The notes under the pieces are model-generated. The model searched no databases. It was given only the letters and a program-made list of their open reading frames with translations, and had not been told where the DNA came from. Shown here one piece after another: positions 1 to 7,179 of a DNA stretch of 11,233 nt. The first letter of the stretch is position 1; each line of letters starts with the position of its first letter. Origin of the DNA: an uncultured Eubacteriales bacterium (lineage in GTDB: Bacteria; Bacillota; Clostridia; Oscillospirales; Oscillospiraceae); the NCBI GenBank assembly GCA_900554625.1, contig USHP01000035.1, positions 1 through 11,233 of the forward strand, in the 5' to 3' direction. The position numbers and the translations under genes were made by a program.

Positions 1-1
1 G

Positions 2-409
2 CTGATTGTGGACACCTACGGCGGCTATGCCCGTCACGGCGGCGGGGCGTTCTCCGGCAAGGACCCCTCCAAGGTGGACCGGAGCGGCGCGTACATGGCC
101 CGGTATCTGGCGAAAAATGTGGTGGCGGCGGGTCTGGCGGATCGGTGCGAAATTCAGATCAGCTACGCCATTGGTGTCGCCCAGCCGATATCTCTGCTGG
201 TGGATACCTTTGGCACAGGTGTGACTTCGGATGAAAGCATTCAGAAGTTGATTCGGGATACCGTTGACCTGCGTCCTTCCGCAATTATCGATAAGCTTAA
301 CCTGCGGACGCCGTTTTACCGGCACACCGCAAGCTACGGACACTTTGGCTCCAACACGGTGGATTTGCCCTGGGAGCAAACAGATTTATTAGCCCTACGG
401 CAAGCATAA
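2..409 (+). CDS. metK: S-adenosylmethionine synthetase, C-terminal part (cut by window edge)
   Basis: MetK makes S-adenosylmethionine from methionine and ATP in the cytoplasm, releasing phosphate and pyrophosphate. The frame is open from base 2 and runs 135 codons to TAA. The glycine-rich signature GGGAFSGKD, which matches the MetK signature G-G-G-[AS]-F-S-x-K-[DE], lies about 15 residues in. It is followed by the usual [19 protein letters not shown] segment, the AIGVAQP strand and the C-terminal [14 protein letters not shown], close to the usual 'YGHFGR...PWE' ending. All of this is typical of the C-terminal third of a roughly 390-400 aa enzyme, so about two thirds is missing upstream of the window. 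No frameshift is seen. A perfect hairpin follows the stop, and the next genes have their own ribosome binding sites, so metK is probably the end of its own transcription unit. Confidence 0.97.
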   Translation: MIVDTYGGYARHGGGAFSGKDPSKVDRSGAYMARYLAKNVVAAGLADRCEIQISYAIGVAQPISLLVDTFGTGVTSDESIQKLIRDTVDLRPSAIIDKLNLRTPFYRHTASYGHFGSNTVDLPWEQTDLLALRQA

Positions 410-433
410 CAAGGCTATGTCATAGAGACACGA

Positions 434-479
434 ATCAGCCGGATTGCTTCTTTACAGGAAGGTAGGCAATCCGGCTGAT
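434..479 (+). terminator. Perfect 14-bp hairpin after metK, possible terminator
   Basis: The arms 434-447 (ATCAGCCGGATTGC) and 466-479 are exact reverse complements with an 18-nt loop. It starts 24 bp after the metK stop, where a terminator is expected. There is no T-run after the 3' arm (CAGACTATAAG follows), so it is not a textbook intrinsic terminator. It could instead be a processing or mRNA-stabilising stem. The pairing is certain and the function is inferred. Confidence 0.5.
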
Positions 480-510
480 CAGACTATAAGAATTGGAGGG
501 AGTACGGACA

Positions 511-654
511 TTGGAGACGATACTACAGATTGTATTTTGGTTTCTCGCAGTAGTTGCTGTGGCAGTCTTGGCATTCCTACCCTCATTTCGTGAGAGCGCA
601 ATTCTCTCTGAACCAACCTTCGACATTACGGATGCCGACTATACTTGCGTATAG
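511..654 (+). CDS. Putative 47-aa single-pass membrane peptide, TTG start
   Basis: This short frame begins with TTG at 511 behind a good Shine-Dalgarno sequence, GGAGGG at 495-500, with a rather long 10-nt spacing. The predicted product is 47 aa. Residues about 4-23 (ILQIVFWFLAVVAVAVLAFL) are almost entirely hydrophobic and look like one membrane span or an uncleaved signal anchor. A polar, acidic tail follows (SEPTFDITDADYTCV), ending with a cysteine two residues from the C-terminus. It ends 43 bp before the HdeD-like gene and may be co-transcribed with it. I do not recognise a family. The case rests on the ribosome binding site, the hydrophobic segment and the way it fills an otherwise empty gap. 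The TTG start and small size keep confidence moderate. Confidence 0.5.
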   Translation: METILQIVFWFLAVVAVAVLAFLPSFRESAILSEPTFDITDADYTCV

Positions 655-697
655 AATCGCATCTTCGATATATTCCAATAATTGGGAGGCATATGCT

Positions 698-1273
698 ATG
701 TATTGGAACAAACGGATTCAAACCGCAAAAATTGGATACTTAATCATCTCAACATTGCTTTGCGCGCTGGGGATACTCCTGGTTGCTCTCCCGGATTTTT
801 CAGCCGAATTGTTTTGCAGGATTTCGGGAATCATCATGCTTCTGTTTGGGCTCATCAAAATGATCGGCTATTTCTCAAAGGACTTGTATCGGCTGGCATT
901 TCAGTTCGATCTGGCATCCGGTATTTTACTGATGGCCCTCGGCATCATCATGATGCTTCGTGCAAATGTGATGATCAGCATTATTTGTATGATTCTGGGG
1001 ATCTATGTTCTGGCAGACGCCCTGCTGAAAGTACAAATTGCCATTGATGCAAAAGCCTTTGGAATTGCAAAATGGTGGCTGATTCTCGCAGCAGCAATTC
1101 TGACGGGGGTTTTTGGCTTTCTTCTGGTGCTGCGCCCCTCAGAAAGCGCCCGGATAATGATGGTATTGCTTGGGCTGACGCTCATCACTGAGGGAGTATT
1201 GAACTTTGTCACCATTCTTACTGCGGTAAAAATCATGCGCCACCAACGACCGGAAATCATCGACGCAGGATAA
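698..1273 (+). CDS. HdeD-like (DUF308) multi-pass membrane protein
   Basis: This is a 191-aa integral membrane protein with about six hydrophobic segments, arranged as repeated pairs each rich in G, I, L and M. Examples are IGYLIISTLLCALGILLVAL near residues 12-31, ISGIIMLLFGLIKMIGYF, ASGILLMALGIIMMLRA, ILAAAILTGVFGFLLVL and MMVLLGLTLITEGVLNF. This layout, with short LGI/LGL turns and an R-P-x-x-S/A segment (LRPSESA), is that of the HdeD/DUF308 family. E. coli HdeD is linked to acid resistance, but in Firmicutes the role is unknown. I chose ATG 698 because GGGAGG at 684-689 precedes it by 8 nt. The same frame is open back to 554, but that extension is hydrophilic, has no ribosome binding site and overlaps the small peptide gene. 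The DegV gene starts 78 bp downstream. Confidence 0.8.
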   Translation: MYWNKRIQTAKIGYLIISTLLCALGILLVALPDFSAELFCRISGIIMLLFGLIKMIGYFSKDLYRLAFQFDLASGILLMALGIIMMLRANVMISIICMILGIYVLADALLKVQIAIDAKAFGIAKWWLILAAAILTGVFGFLLVLRPSESARIMMVLLGLTLITEGVLNFVTILTAVKIMRHQRPEIIDAG

Positions 1274-1351
1274 TCATGGTTCATTGCTGATTAAGATGAA
1301 ACGGACGGGATGAGCATGCGGGGTGACCCCGGACAGATAAAGGAGACAAAT

Positions 1352-2209
1352 ATGGACGAAAAGATTGCGGTCTTGACAGATACAAACAGTGGAATTACCC
1401 CAGAACAAGCAGCCCGGTATGGTATCTATCTGGTGGCAATGCCGGTGATCATTGACGATGAAACCTATTTTGAGAATGAATCCATTTTTCAGGAGGAGTT
1501 CTTTCAGCGCCTGCGCGAGGGCGCGCGGGTCAGCACCTCTCAACCGGCTCCGGGTATCCTGATAGACTGCTGGGATAGTCTTCTGGAGCATTATGACCAG
1601 ATCATTTACCTCCCTATGTCCAGCGGCCTTTCCGGCGGCTGCCATACGGCTGCCATGCTGGCAGAGGAATACGATGGACGAATCCATGTGGTAGATAATC
1701 ACAGAATATCGGTTACTCTGAGGCAGTCGGTTCTGGAAGCAAAGTGTCTGGCTTGCCGGGGAAAAAATCCCCAGGAAATCGTGACCCGTCTGGAGCAGGA
1801 GGGATTGGAGTCCAGCATTTATGTTGCGGTCAACACGCTGGAGTATCTGAAGAAAAGCGGCCGGGTTACGGCTGCGGGTGCCGCCGTTGGGACCATTCTG
1901 AACATCAAACCGGTGCTTCAAATCCAAGGCGGCAAGCTGGATGCCTACAAAAGAGCGCGTGGTATGCATCAGGCCATGCAGATGATGATTGATGGTCTGA
2001 AATATGATCAGGCTCATCGCTTTGCCGGAAAGAAAACAGTCATTCGCGCAGCTTATTCCGGAGATTTGGAAGCCGGTGCGATCTGGCAGGCAGAATTGCA
2101 GACGGCATTTCCGGGAATGTCTATCGGGCTGGATCCCCTGCCAATCAGCATATCCTGCCACACAGGTGATGGTGCTCTTGGCGTCGGTATGATGAAAGAA
2201 ATCATTTAA
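1352..2209 (+). CDS. DegV family fatty-acid-binding protein
   Basis: The 285-aa product has the whole DegV fold. It starts with IAVLTDTNSGI (family TDSxSD region), then VSTSQPAPG near residue 65, the SSGLSGG loop at residues 90-96, KSGRVTAAGAAVGTILNIKPVL in the C-terminal half, and a final GDGALGVG. DegV proteins bind one fatty acid. Some (FakB) present it to the kinase FakA, which makes acyl-phosphate for phospholipid synthesis. No FakA-like gene is visible here, so a FakB role is only possible. The start ATG 1352 follows AGGAGA at 1341-1346. An in-frame ATG at 1310 lacks a binding site and would add 14 non-conserved residues. The CdsA gene begins 63 bp downstream on the same strand, which fits a lipid context. 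The protein is full length and soluble, with no signal peptide. Confidence 0.93.
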   Translation: MDEKIAVLTDTNSGITPEQAARYGIYLVAMPVIIDDETYFENESIFQEEFFQRLREGARVSTSQPAPGILIDCWDSLLEHYDQIIYLPMSSGLSGGCHTAAMLAEEYDGRIHVVDNHRISVTLRQSVLEAKCLACRGKNPQEIVTRLEQEGLESSIYVAVNTLEYLKKSGRVTAAGAAVGTILNIKPVLQIQGGKLDAYKRARGMHQAMQMMIDGLKYDQAHRFAGKKTVIRAAYSGDLEAGAIWQAELQTAFPGMSIGLDPLPISISCHTGDGALGVGMMKEII

Positions 2210-2272
2210 GCTCGGCGTACATTTGCACGCTTCTGACTGCATTACTTTCCAAATACAGGAGTTTGATTCATC

Positions 2273-3151
2273 GTGAAAGGAAACAAAAAAACAAACGGGG
2301 CCCATGTTTGGGCCAAAACAGAGAGAGACGCTTTCGGAGAATGGACGCTTCGCACACAGACAGGCGCAATCGTGGCGATAGTGGGTGCTGTAGTAATCCT
2401 GCTTTCACACTATCCCTATGTTCTGAATGCCGTTGCTGCGGTTCTGGGTATTTTGGGAATATACGAACTGCTTCATGCGCTGAATCAATGCACGACTCCT
2501 AAAATGTTCATTCTCTCTTTGACCGCCTTATTGATCTGCTTTGGGACAATACCCTATTATCCAATTAGCCTGACAGTTGTCTGGTTGATTGCTCTGATTC
2601 TGTTTCTCAGCGCAATGCGGCATACTGGACAAGTCTGCTTTTCTAAGCCTCTGTGCGTTGCTTTCTGCTCCCTGATAATACCTTTTTTCTACCGCAGCAT
2701 CGTGGAAATCAGGCAGATAGAACAAGGGTTCCTATACCTGATTTTTGTCGTGCTCGGGTGCGCTGTTAATGATGTCGCTGCGTTTATGATCGGAAAAACA
2801 TTTGGAGTACACAAACTGGCACCACAGATTAGTCCAGGAAAAACGGTAGAGGGTGGACTCGGCGGATTGATTTTCTCCACAATGATCCTTGAAATTTTTG
2901 CAGCCATTCTCACACAGCATACGGGCGTGCAGGTGAAGTACGGATTGCTGACGCTATATTTGATTCTCTCCTCCATAATCGGACAATTCGGAGATCTGGC
3001 AATGTCCGTAATCAAACGGTCAGCAGGAATCAAGGATTTCGGAAATCTCCTGCCGGGGCACGGCGGTATACTGGATCGCTTTGACAGCCTTCTGTTTGCC
3101 GCTCCATTTGCTATGATATTCTTCTTGATTACCAAAGGCTTTTTATCATAA
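2273..3151 (+). CDS. cdsA: Phosphatidate cytidylyltransferase (CDP-diglyceride synthase)
   Basis: CdsA converts phosphatidic acid and CTP to CDP-diacylglycerol, the branch point for bacterial phospholipids, at the cytoplasmic membrane. The 292-aa product is very hydrophobic with about seven or eight spans. It carries the complete family signature at residues 245-271: SxxKR, then KD (254-255), PGHGG (261-265) and DRFD (268-271). The start is GTG at 2273 behind AGGAG at 2257-2261; no better ATG exists. The usual cdsA sits in the frr-uppS-cdsA-dxr cluster. This one does not, so it may be a second copy or a relocated one, which cannot be settled from this window. The first 24 residues are hydrophilic and basic. 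The hydrolase gene starts 20 bp downstream, supporting co-transcription. Confidence 0.93.
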   Translation: MKGNKKTNGAHVWAKTERDAFGEWTLRTQTGAIVAIVGAVVILLSHYPYVLNAVAAVLGILGIYELLHALNQCTTPKMFILSLTALLICFGTIPYYPISLTVVWLIALILFLSAMRHTGQVCFSKPLCVAFCSLIIPFFYRSIVEIRQIEQGFLYLIFVVLGCAVNDVAAFMIGKTFGVHKLAPQISPGKTVEGGLGGLIFSTMILEIFAAILTQHTGVQVKYGLLTLYLILSSIIGQFGDLAMSVIKRSAGIKDFGNLLPGHGGILDRFDSLLFAAPFAMIFFLITKGFLS

Positions 3152-3171
3152 AAAGGAAAGGAACACTCCCT

Positions 3172-4143
3172 ATGAAAAACGAAACAAGAAAAGCAATGCA
3201 ATTGTCGGGAATTGCGATTGCTGCAACAGCCGCAGCATCTGCCACCGCTTATCTGACAACAAGGCTTCTGACCAGAGAGGCTTTGGATCGGGAAGAACCC
3301 AGAGTGTTTCAAAAAGCGGGCAATCTGATTTCCGGCACCCAATCCGGGAATGCATTTCAGGAGGAATTGCGTACTGCGGCTGAGAAGCTGGCGCAGAAAG
3401 AAAATGAAACGGTAACGATTACCGGACATGATGGGGTGACTCTGGTAGGGCACTGGATTCCCTGTGAGAATGCGAAGCGGGTTATCATTGCCATGCACGG
3501 CTGGCGCTCTGCATGGTACAAAGATTTTGGAATGATTTCCGATTGTTGGGAGCGGAATGGATGCAGCGTCCTGTATGCAGAGCAGAGGGGGCAGGGAAAC
3601 AGCGGCGGTGATTTCATTGGCTTCGGCCCGATCGAACGCTATGACTGCCTGGACTGGGTTCACTGGGTCAATGAACAATGCGGTACGGAACTTCCTGTTT
3701 ACCTCTGCGGCGTATCCATGGGCGCGACCACGGTCTTGATGGCGGCAGGGCTGGATCTGCCCGAAAATGTCCACGGAATTATGGCGGACTGTGGCTTTAC
3801 TTCGCCCCACGCCATTTGGAAGCATGTTGCCAATCACAATCTGCACATTCCCTTCCGGCTTCGCGGCATTCTGGCGGATACGCTGTATGAACGGAAAACC
3901 CAATCGGATGCTGCATACGAGTCTACCGTTGACGCGCTGCGTCATTGCCGCGTTCCCGTCATGCTGATTCACGGGGCCGATGACCATTTCGTTCCGCTGG
4001 AAATGACTTATGAGAATTACACTGCCTGCGCATCCCCCAAGAAGCTGTTTATTGTACCTGGCGCGGATCATGGTATGAGCTACTTTGTGGACAGGGAAGG
4101 CTATGAAGCTGCCGGACTGGATTTCTGGCGGCAGTATGACTGA
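3172..4143 (+). CDS. Membrane-anchored alpha/beta hydrolase, YqkD-like
   Basis: This 323-aa protein is a serine hydrolase of the alpha/beta fold. It has an N-terminal hydrophobic helix (about residues 10-29, LSGIAIAATAAASATAYL), probably an uncleaved anchor that places the enzyme outside the membrane. The core has AMHGWRSAWYKD (oxyanion-loop HG), YAEQRGQGNSGG, the nucleophile elbow GVSMG with Ser182, the acid residue in HGADDHFVP (probably Asp271) and the base in GADHG (His300), so the triad is complete. The layout resembles the Bacillus YqkD group, often annotated as S9-type peptidase or DUF-type hydrolases; the substrate is unknown. An AAAGGAAAGGAA tract before ATG 3172 provides the ribosome binding site. 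Its position between cdsA and the ATPase (9-bp gap) suggests a role in envelope or lipid turnover, but that is inference. Confidence 0.9.
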   Translation: MKNETRKAMQLSGIAIAATAAASATAYLTTRLLTREALDREEPRVFQKAGNLISGTQSGNAFQEELRTAAEKLAQKENETVTITGHDGVTLVGHWIPCENAKRVIIAMHGWRSAWYKDFGMISDCWERNGCSVLYAEQRGQGNSGGDFIGFGPIERYDCLDWVHWVNEQCGTELPVYLCGVSMGATTVLMAAGLDLPENVHGIMADCGFTSPHAIWKHVANHNLHIPFRLRGILADTLYERKTQSDAAYESTVDALRHCRVPVMLIHGADDHFVPLEMTYENYTACASPKKLFIVPGADHGMSYFVDREGYEAAGLDFWRQYD

Positions 4144-4152
4144 TATTGCCCT

Positions 4153-6570
4153 ATGAAGAAAGAGAAAGCTGCTGTGCAGCAAATGGATCAAGCGCCCGCT
4201 CAGCGCTATCTGGCGGATATTTCCAGAGGGCTGTCTCAGGAACAGGTACAGGAGCGGATAGATGGCGGTTGGACAAACAAAACGGTAACGGCAGAGTCGA
4301 AAACAGTGGGACAGATTGTAAAAGGTAACCTTCTAACCTACTTCAACTTGATTTTTGCCATACTCGCGATTCTGGTTGTTGCGGCAGGCTCTTTTCGCAG
4401 TCTGACCTTCCTGCCGGTAGTCATCGCCAACCTGTTTATCGGTATCCTTCAGGAAATCCGTGCGAAGAAAACTTTGGATCAGCTTACCATGCTGAACGCA
4501 CCCAAAGCAGAAGTTGTTCGGAATGGTCATATCTCGGAAATCCCGACAGAGGAACTGGTGCTGGACGATATTGTGATTTTCCGGGGAGGCGACCAGATTT
4601 GTGCCGATGCGATTGTATTGAAAGGGAGTGTTTTGGTCAACGAGGCTCTGCTGACCGGTGAATCGGACGAGCTGCGAAAGGAACTGGGGGATTTTCTGAT
4701 GTCTGGCAGCTTTGTTGTCTCCGGCGAGTGCTATGCCCGACTGGAGCGGGTAGGCGCGGATTCCTATATCTCCGAATTAACGCTGGAAGCCAAGGCACAG
4801 GATCAGAAGAAGCACTCCGAGATGCTCCGGGTGCTGGACAGAATGGTGGGCATTGTGGGTATTTTGATTGTCCCTATTGGTGTTTTCCTGTTTGTGCAGC
4901 AGTATGTGTTCTCCGGCGCATCCTTCCAGAGCAGCATTCTTTCCATGGTAGCTGCCGTGGTTGGAATGATCCCGGAGGGGTTGTATCTGCTGGCAAGCGT
5001 TGCGCTGGTGGTCAGCGTGATCCGTCTGGCATCCCAAAAGGTACTGGTTCACGATATGAAGTGCATCGAATCCCTTGCCAGAGTTGATGTGCTGTGCGTG
5101 GACAAAACCGGAACTATCACGGAAAATGAGATGCAGGTCAGCAGCGTCATTCCCATGGAGGGCTTTGATCCAACCCAGGGTGTTGGCCTGAAAGCGCAGA
5201 TCAGTACGCTGATTGCTGCCATGCCCGAAGGAAATCTGACCATGCAGGCGCTGAAGCGTTACTTCAAAACACCGCTCAAAAAGGATGCTGAAGCGGTGTT
5301 TCCCTTCTCCTCCACATACAAGTATTGCGCTGCTGTTTTCCCAGATGGTGCCTATATCCTCGGCGCGCCGGAGTTTGTCCTGCGCGGTGATTATGAGAAG
5401 TACCGTCCCCTGATGGAAAGCTACAGTGCGGATGGCTTTCGGACGGTTCTGTTCGGCAAGTACGAAGGAACACCGGACGGACAGGCGTTGACGGAACCTG
5501 TGATTCCCATGGGGTTAATTCTGCTGACAAATCCCATCCGCCGGGATGCGCCGGAGACTTTCCGTTACTTTGCCCAGCAGGGCGTTGCCATCAAGGTCAT
5601 TTCCGGGGATAGCCCCTTGACAGTATCGCAGATTGCTGCGGAGGCGGGCATCCCTGGTGCAGAGAACTATGTGGACGCTTCTACATTGGAAACGGAGGAC
5701 GCTCTGCGGTCTGCGGCTGAGCAGTATACCGTATTTGGACGGGTCACGCCTGAGCAAAAGCGGCTGCTTGTCCGGGCATTGCGGAGCGCGGGACACACTG
5801 TGGGCATGACGGGAGACGGTGTCAATGATGTACTGGCCCTGAAGGAAGCGGACTGTTCCGTTGCCATGGCATCGGGCTGTGACGTGGCGGCACAGGTCTC
5901 CCAGTTGGTTTTGCTGGAATCAGATTTCACCGCTATGCCATCGGTGGTGGCGGAAGGACGGCGGGTGGTCAACAACATCCAGCGGTCTGCCAGTCTGTTT
6001 CTGGTGAAGAACATTTTTTCTTTCCTGATGGCGGTCTTCTCTGCTTGCTTTATGCTGAACTATCCTCTGGAACCTGCGCAAATTTCTCTCATTAGTATGT
6101 TCACCATCGGAATCCCCGGCTTTTTCCTTGCCCTGCAGCCAAATACAGAAGCCATTCACGGACGGTTCCTGTCCAATGTTCTGATCAAAGCTCTGCCTGC
6201 GGGATTGACAGATTTCCTTGTGGTAGGCGCGCTGGTAATTTTCGGCAGGGTCTTTGGTGTCGATGAGATGGACATTTCCACTGCCTGTACCATGCTCCTT
6301 GCCATTGTGGGATTTATGATTCTGTATCATATCAGCAAGCCGCTGAATCTGCTTCGCTGGATTGCCTGGATAGGCAGTGGTGTGGGACTGCTGGTTTGCA
6401 GCATCTATCTGGGTGATATTTTTGGTATCACGCATATGTCCATGGAGTGTGTCATGCTGTTCGTGGTATTTGCCATTGTCACAGAACCCGTTCTGCGCTA
6501 CAGCACAATGTTCATAGAGCGAATGGGCGCAATGGTCGCAAGCCGGAGGCGCAAAAGAGCTGCGAGATAG
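4153..6570 (+). CDS. P-type cation-transporting ATPase, Exp7/CtpE-like
   Basis: This 805-aa membrane pump hydrolyses ATP to move a cation through a phospho-aspartate intermediate. All catalytic motifs are present: the actuator TGES at 168-171, PEGL in the fourth membrane helix at 274-277, the phosphorylation site DKTGT at 317-321, and the hinge motif GDGVND at 554-559. There is one helix pair before the actuator domain, one before DKTGT, and about six helices after residue 600. The N-terminal part (FNLIFAILAILVV, then EIRAKKTLDQL) and the GMIPEGL motif fit the group containing pneumococcal Exp7 and mycobacterial CtpE. CtpE has been linked to calcium uptake, but I cannot read ion specificity here. 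No heavy-metal CPC motif or N-terminal CXXC domain is seen. The start ATG 4153 is 9 bp after the hydrolase stop and lacks a clear Shine-Dalgarno site, so translational coupling is likely. Confidence 0.93.
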   Translation: MKKEKAAVQQMDQAPAQRYLADISRGLSQEQVQERIDGGWTNKTVTAESKTVGQIVKGNLLTYFNLIFAILAILVVAAGSFRSLTFLPVVIANLFIGILQEIRAKKTLDQLTMLNAPKAEVVRNGHISEIPTEELVLDDIVIFRGGDQICADAIVLKGSVLVNEALLTGESDELRKELGDFLMSGSFVVSGECYARLERVGADSYISELTLEAKAQDQKKHSEMLRVLDRMVGIVGILIVPIGVFLFVQQYVFSGASFQSSILSMVAAVVGMIPEGLYLLASVALVVSVIRLASQKVLVHDMKCIESLARVDVLCVDKTGTITENEMQVSSVIPMEGFDPTQGVGLKAQISTLIAAMPEGNLTMQALKRYFKTPLKKDAEAVFPFSSTYKYCAAVFPDGAYILGAPEFVLRGDYEKYRPLMESYSADGFRTVLFGKYEGTPDGQALTEPVIPMGLILLTNPIRRDAPETFRYFAQQGVAIKVISGDSPLTVSQIAAEAGIPGAENYVDASTLETEDALRSAAEQYTVFGRVTPEQKRLLVRALRSAGHTVGMTGDGVNDVLALKEADCSVAMASGCDVAAQVSQLVLLESDFTAMPSVVAEGRRVVNNIQRSASLFLVKNIFSFLMAVFSACFMLNYPLEPAQISLISMFTIGIPGFFLALQPNTEAIHGRFLSNVLIKALPAGLTDFLVVGALVIFGRVFGVDEMDISTACTMLLAIVGFMILYHISKPLNLLRWIAWIGSGVGLLVCSIYLGDIFGITHMSMECVMLFVVFAIVTEPVLRYSTMFIERMGAMVASRRRKRAAR

Positions 6571-6608
6571 TTTTTTGCTCAGCGGTCTGTGATTTTTCAG
6601 TACAAAAA

Positions 6609-6660
6609 ATCCCCGGAACATCATCTTCTTATCGGATGATGTTCTGGGGATGTTTGCGTT
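6609..6660 (+). terminator. Intrinsic terminator-like hairpin after the P-type ATPase
   Basis: Arms 6609-6625 and 6635-6651 form a 17-bp stem with one G:U pair and a 9-nt loop (TTCTTATCG). The arm 5' of the loop is preceded by a run of six A, and the 3' arm is followed by GTTTGCGTTTT, a broken T-rich tail. It lies 39 bp after the ATPase stop and probably ends the membrane-gene transcript. Confidence 0.7.
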
Positions 6661-6714
6661 TTGAAATGAATGTCCACAAACCATTTTTCCTTTGTGGGCA
6701 TTCCTTTCAAAACG
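6657..6714. repeat. 24-bp near-perfect palindromic hairpin
   Basis: Arms 6657-6680 and 6691-6714 pair over 24 positions with a single mismatch (T6667 against C6704) and one G:U pair, around a 10-nt loop, CCATTTTTCC. It follows the ATPase terminator hairpin by only 5 bp. It lacks a downstream T-run, so it is unlikely to be a simple terminator. It may be a repeat unit or the end of a mobile element. Confidence 0.75.
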
Positions 6715-6719
6715 AGCTA

Positions 6720-6865
6720 GGATTCCAAAGGGACAGCAGTTCCTTTGGCTCTGGGTCATCCAATAGGGGCGAGAGCACCCTGTTGGCAGTGGTTTCCAAA
6801 GGCGGCAGCGCTGCCTTGGCGGGTGGAATCCAAAGGAGGGCAGAGCCCTTCTGGCAGGAAGAATC
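6720..6865. repeat. Three degenerate CCAAAGG stem-loop units
   Basis: Three related units begin GGATTCCAAAGG (6720), GGTTTCCAAAGG (6791) and GGAATCCAAAGG (6825), and a decayed GAATCCAATG lies at 6861. Each is followed by a G/C-rich core containing CAG and then by a TTTGG, TTGG or CTGG that can pair back to CCAAAG. In unit 2 the core is an exact 12-bp palindrome, GGCAGCGCTGCC. Spacing is uneven (71 then 34 bp), so this is not a CRISPR array. It looks like eroded copies of a dispersed stem-loop repeat. No credible gene covers the stretch. Confidence 0.55.
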
Positions 6866-6888
6866 CAATGAAACCAGAGGTTTCGTGG

Positions 6889-6918
6889 CACACGACTTTG
6901 CCCGCAAAGTCTAGTGTG
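6889..6918. repeat. Bulged hairpin before the MITE-like element
   Basis: CACAC at 6889-6893 pairs with GTGTG at 6914-6918, and GACTTTG at 6894-6900 pairs with CAAAGTC at 6905-6911 around a 4-nt loop, with a TA bulge on the right side. It overlaps the left inverted repeat of the next element by two bases. No known role. Confidence 0.5.
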
Positions 6919-7149
6919 TTATACCTTTGGCGACCGTGGGTGGCGGAAAGGGGTTGTTCGGGGCGGGAACAAGCACTTTCCGTCAGCCACAGAACCAGCG
7001 GATTTTGGCGCGCCATGCGCTGAAATTCAGGATTTGCCCCGAGGCAAAATCCGCCTGTTCGGGTGTAGGTGGTGTTGCGAAATGGAAAGGCGAAGCGCAG
7101 GGTCGCCTCGCAATGGAGCGGCATCACCAGGGGAGCAAAAGGTATATCA
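6917..7149. repeat. 233-bp foldback element with terminal inverted repeats (MITE-like or structured RNA)
   Basis: The ends 6917-6931 (TGTTATACCTTTGGC) and 7135-7149 match as inverted repeats at 13 of 15 positions, with weaker similarity continuing inward. Inside are three hairpin arms. Arm 1 (6940-6990) pairs GTGGC/GCCAC, GGAAAG/CTTTCC and TTGTTC/GAACAA. Arm 2 (6998-7054) has a perfect 10-bp outer stem, GCGGATTTTG with CAAAATCCGC. Arm 3 (7070-7129) pairs TGGTG/CACCA, TTGCG/CGCAA and AGGCGA/TCGCCT. A closing stem with three arms is the shape of a multibranched RNA, while the inverted ends and lack of genes suggest a MITE. Open frames through it have no ribosome binding site or family resemblance. 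No target-site duplication is evident. Confidence 0.55.
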
Positions 7150-7179
7150 AACCCGCCGCAGCGACGCTACTCTCTCGCG

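Noticed and set aside
554..697. Upstream extension of the HdeD-like gene
   Set aside because: The extension is hydrophilic, has no ribosome binding site and overlaps the 47-aa peptide; ATG 698 has a good site.
1319..1331. CGGGGTGACCCCG palindrome before the DegV gene as a terminator or operator
   Set aside because: The arms leave a one-base loop, so it would be a poor hairpin, and there is no T-run. It is short enough to be chance.
1274..2305. 343-codon open frame on the minus strand
   Set aside because: It lies opposite the DegV gene, which has a ribosome binding site and all family motifs. No family resemblance in the antisense product.
2689..4191. 500-codon open frame on the minus strand
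   Set aside because: It is antisense to the cdsA and hydrolase genes, both supported by full family motifs. Its translation has no recognisable domain and is rich in residues typical of antisense frames.
6720..6865. Possible CRISPR array
   Set aside because: The repeat copies differ in sequence, spacing is 71 and 34 bp, and there are no uniform spacers or cas genes.
5920..6891. 323-codon minus-strand frame across the ATPase end and the repeat region
   Set aside because: It overlaps the C-terminal ATPase helices and runs through hairpin repeats; it has no ribosome binding site and no domain.
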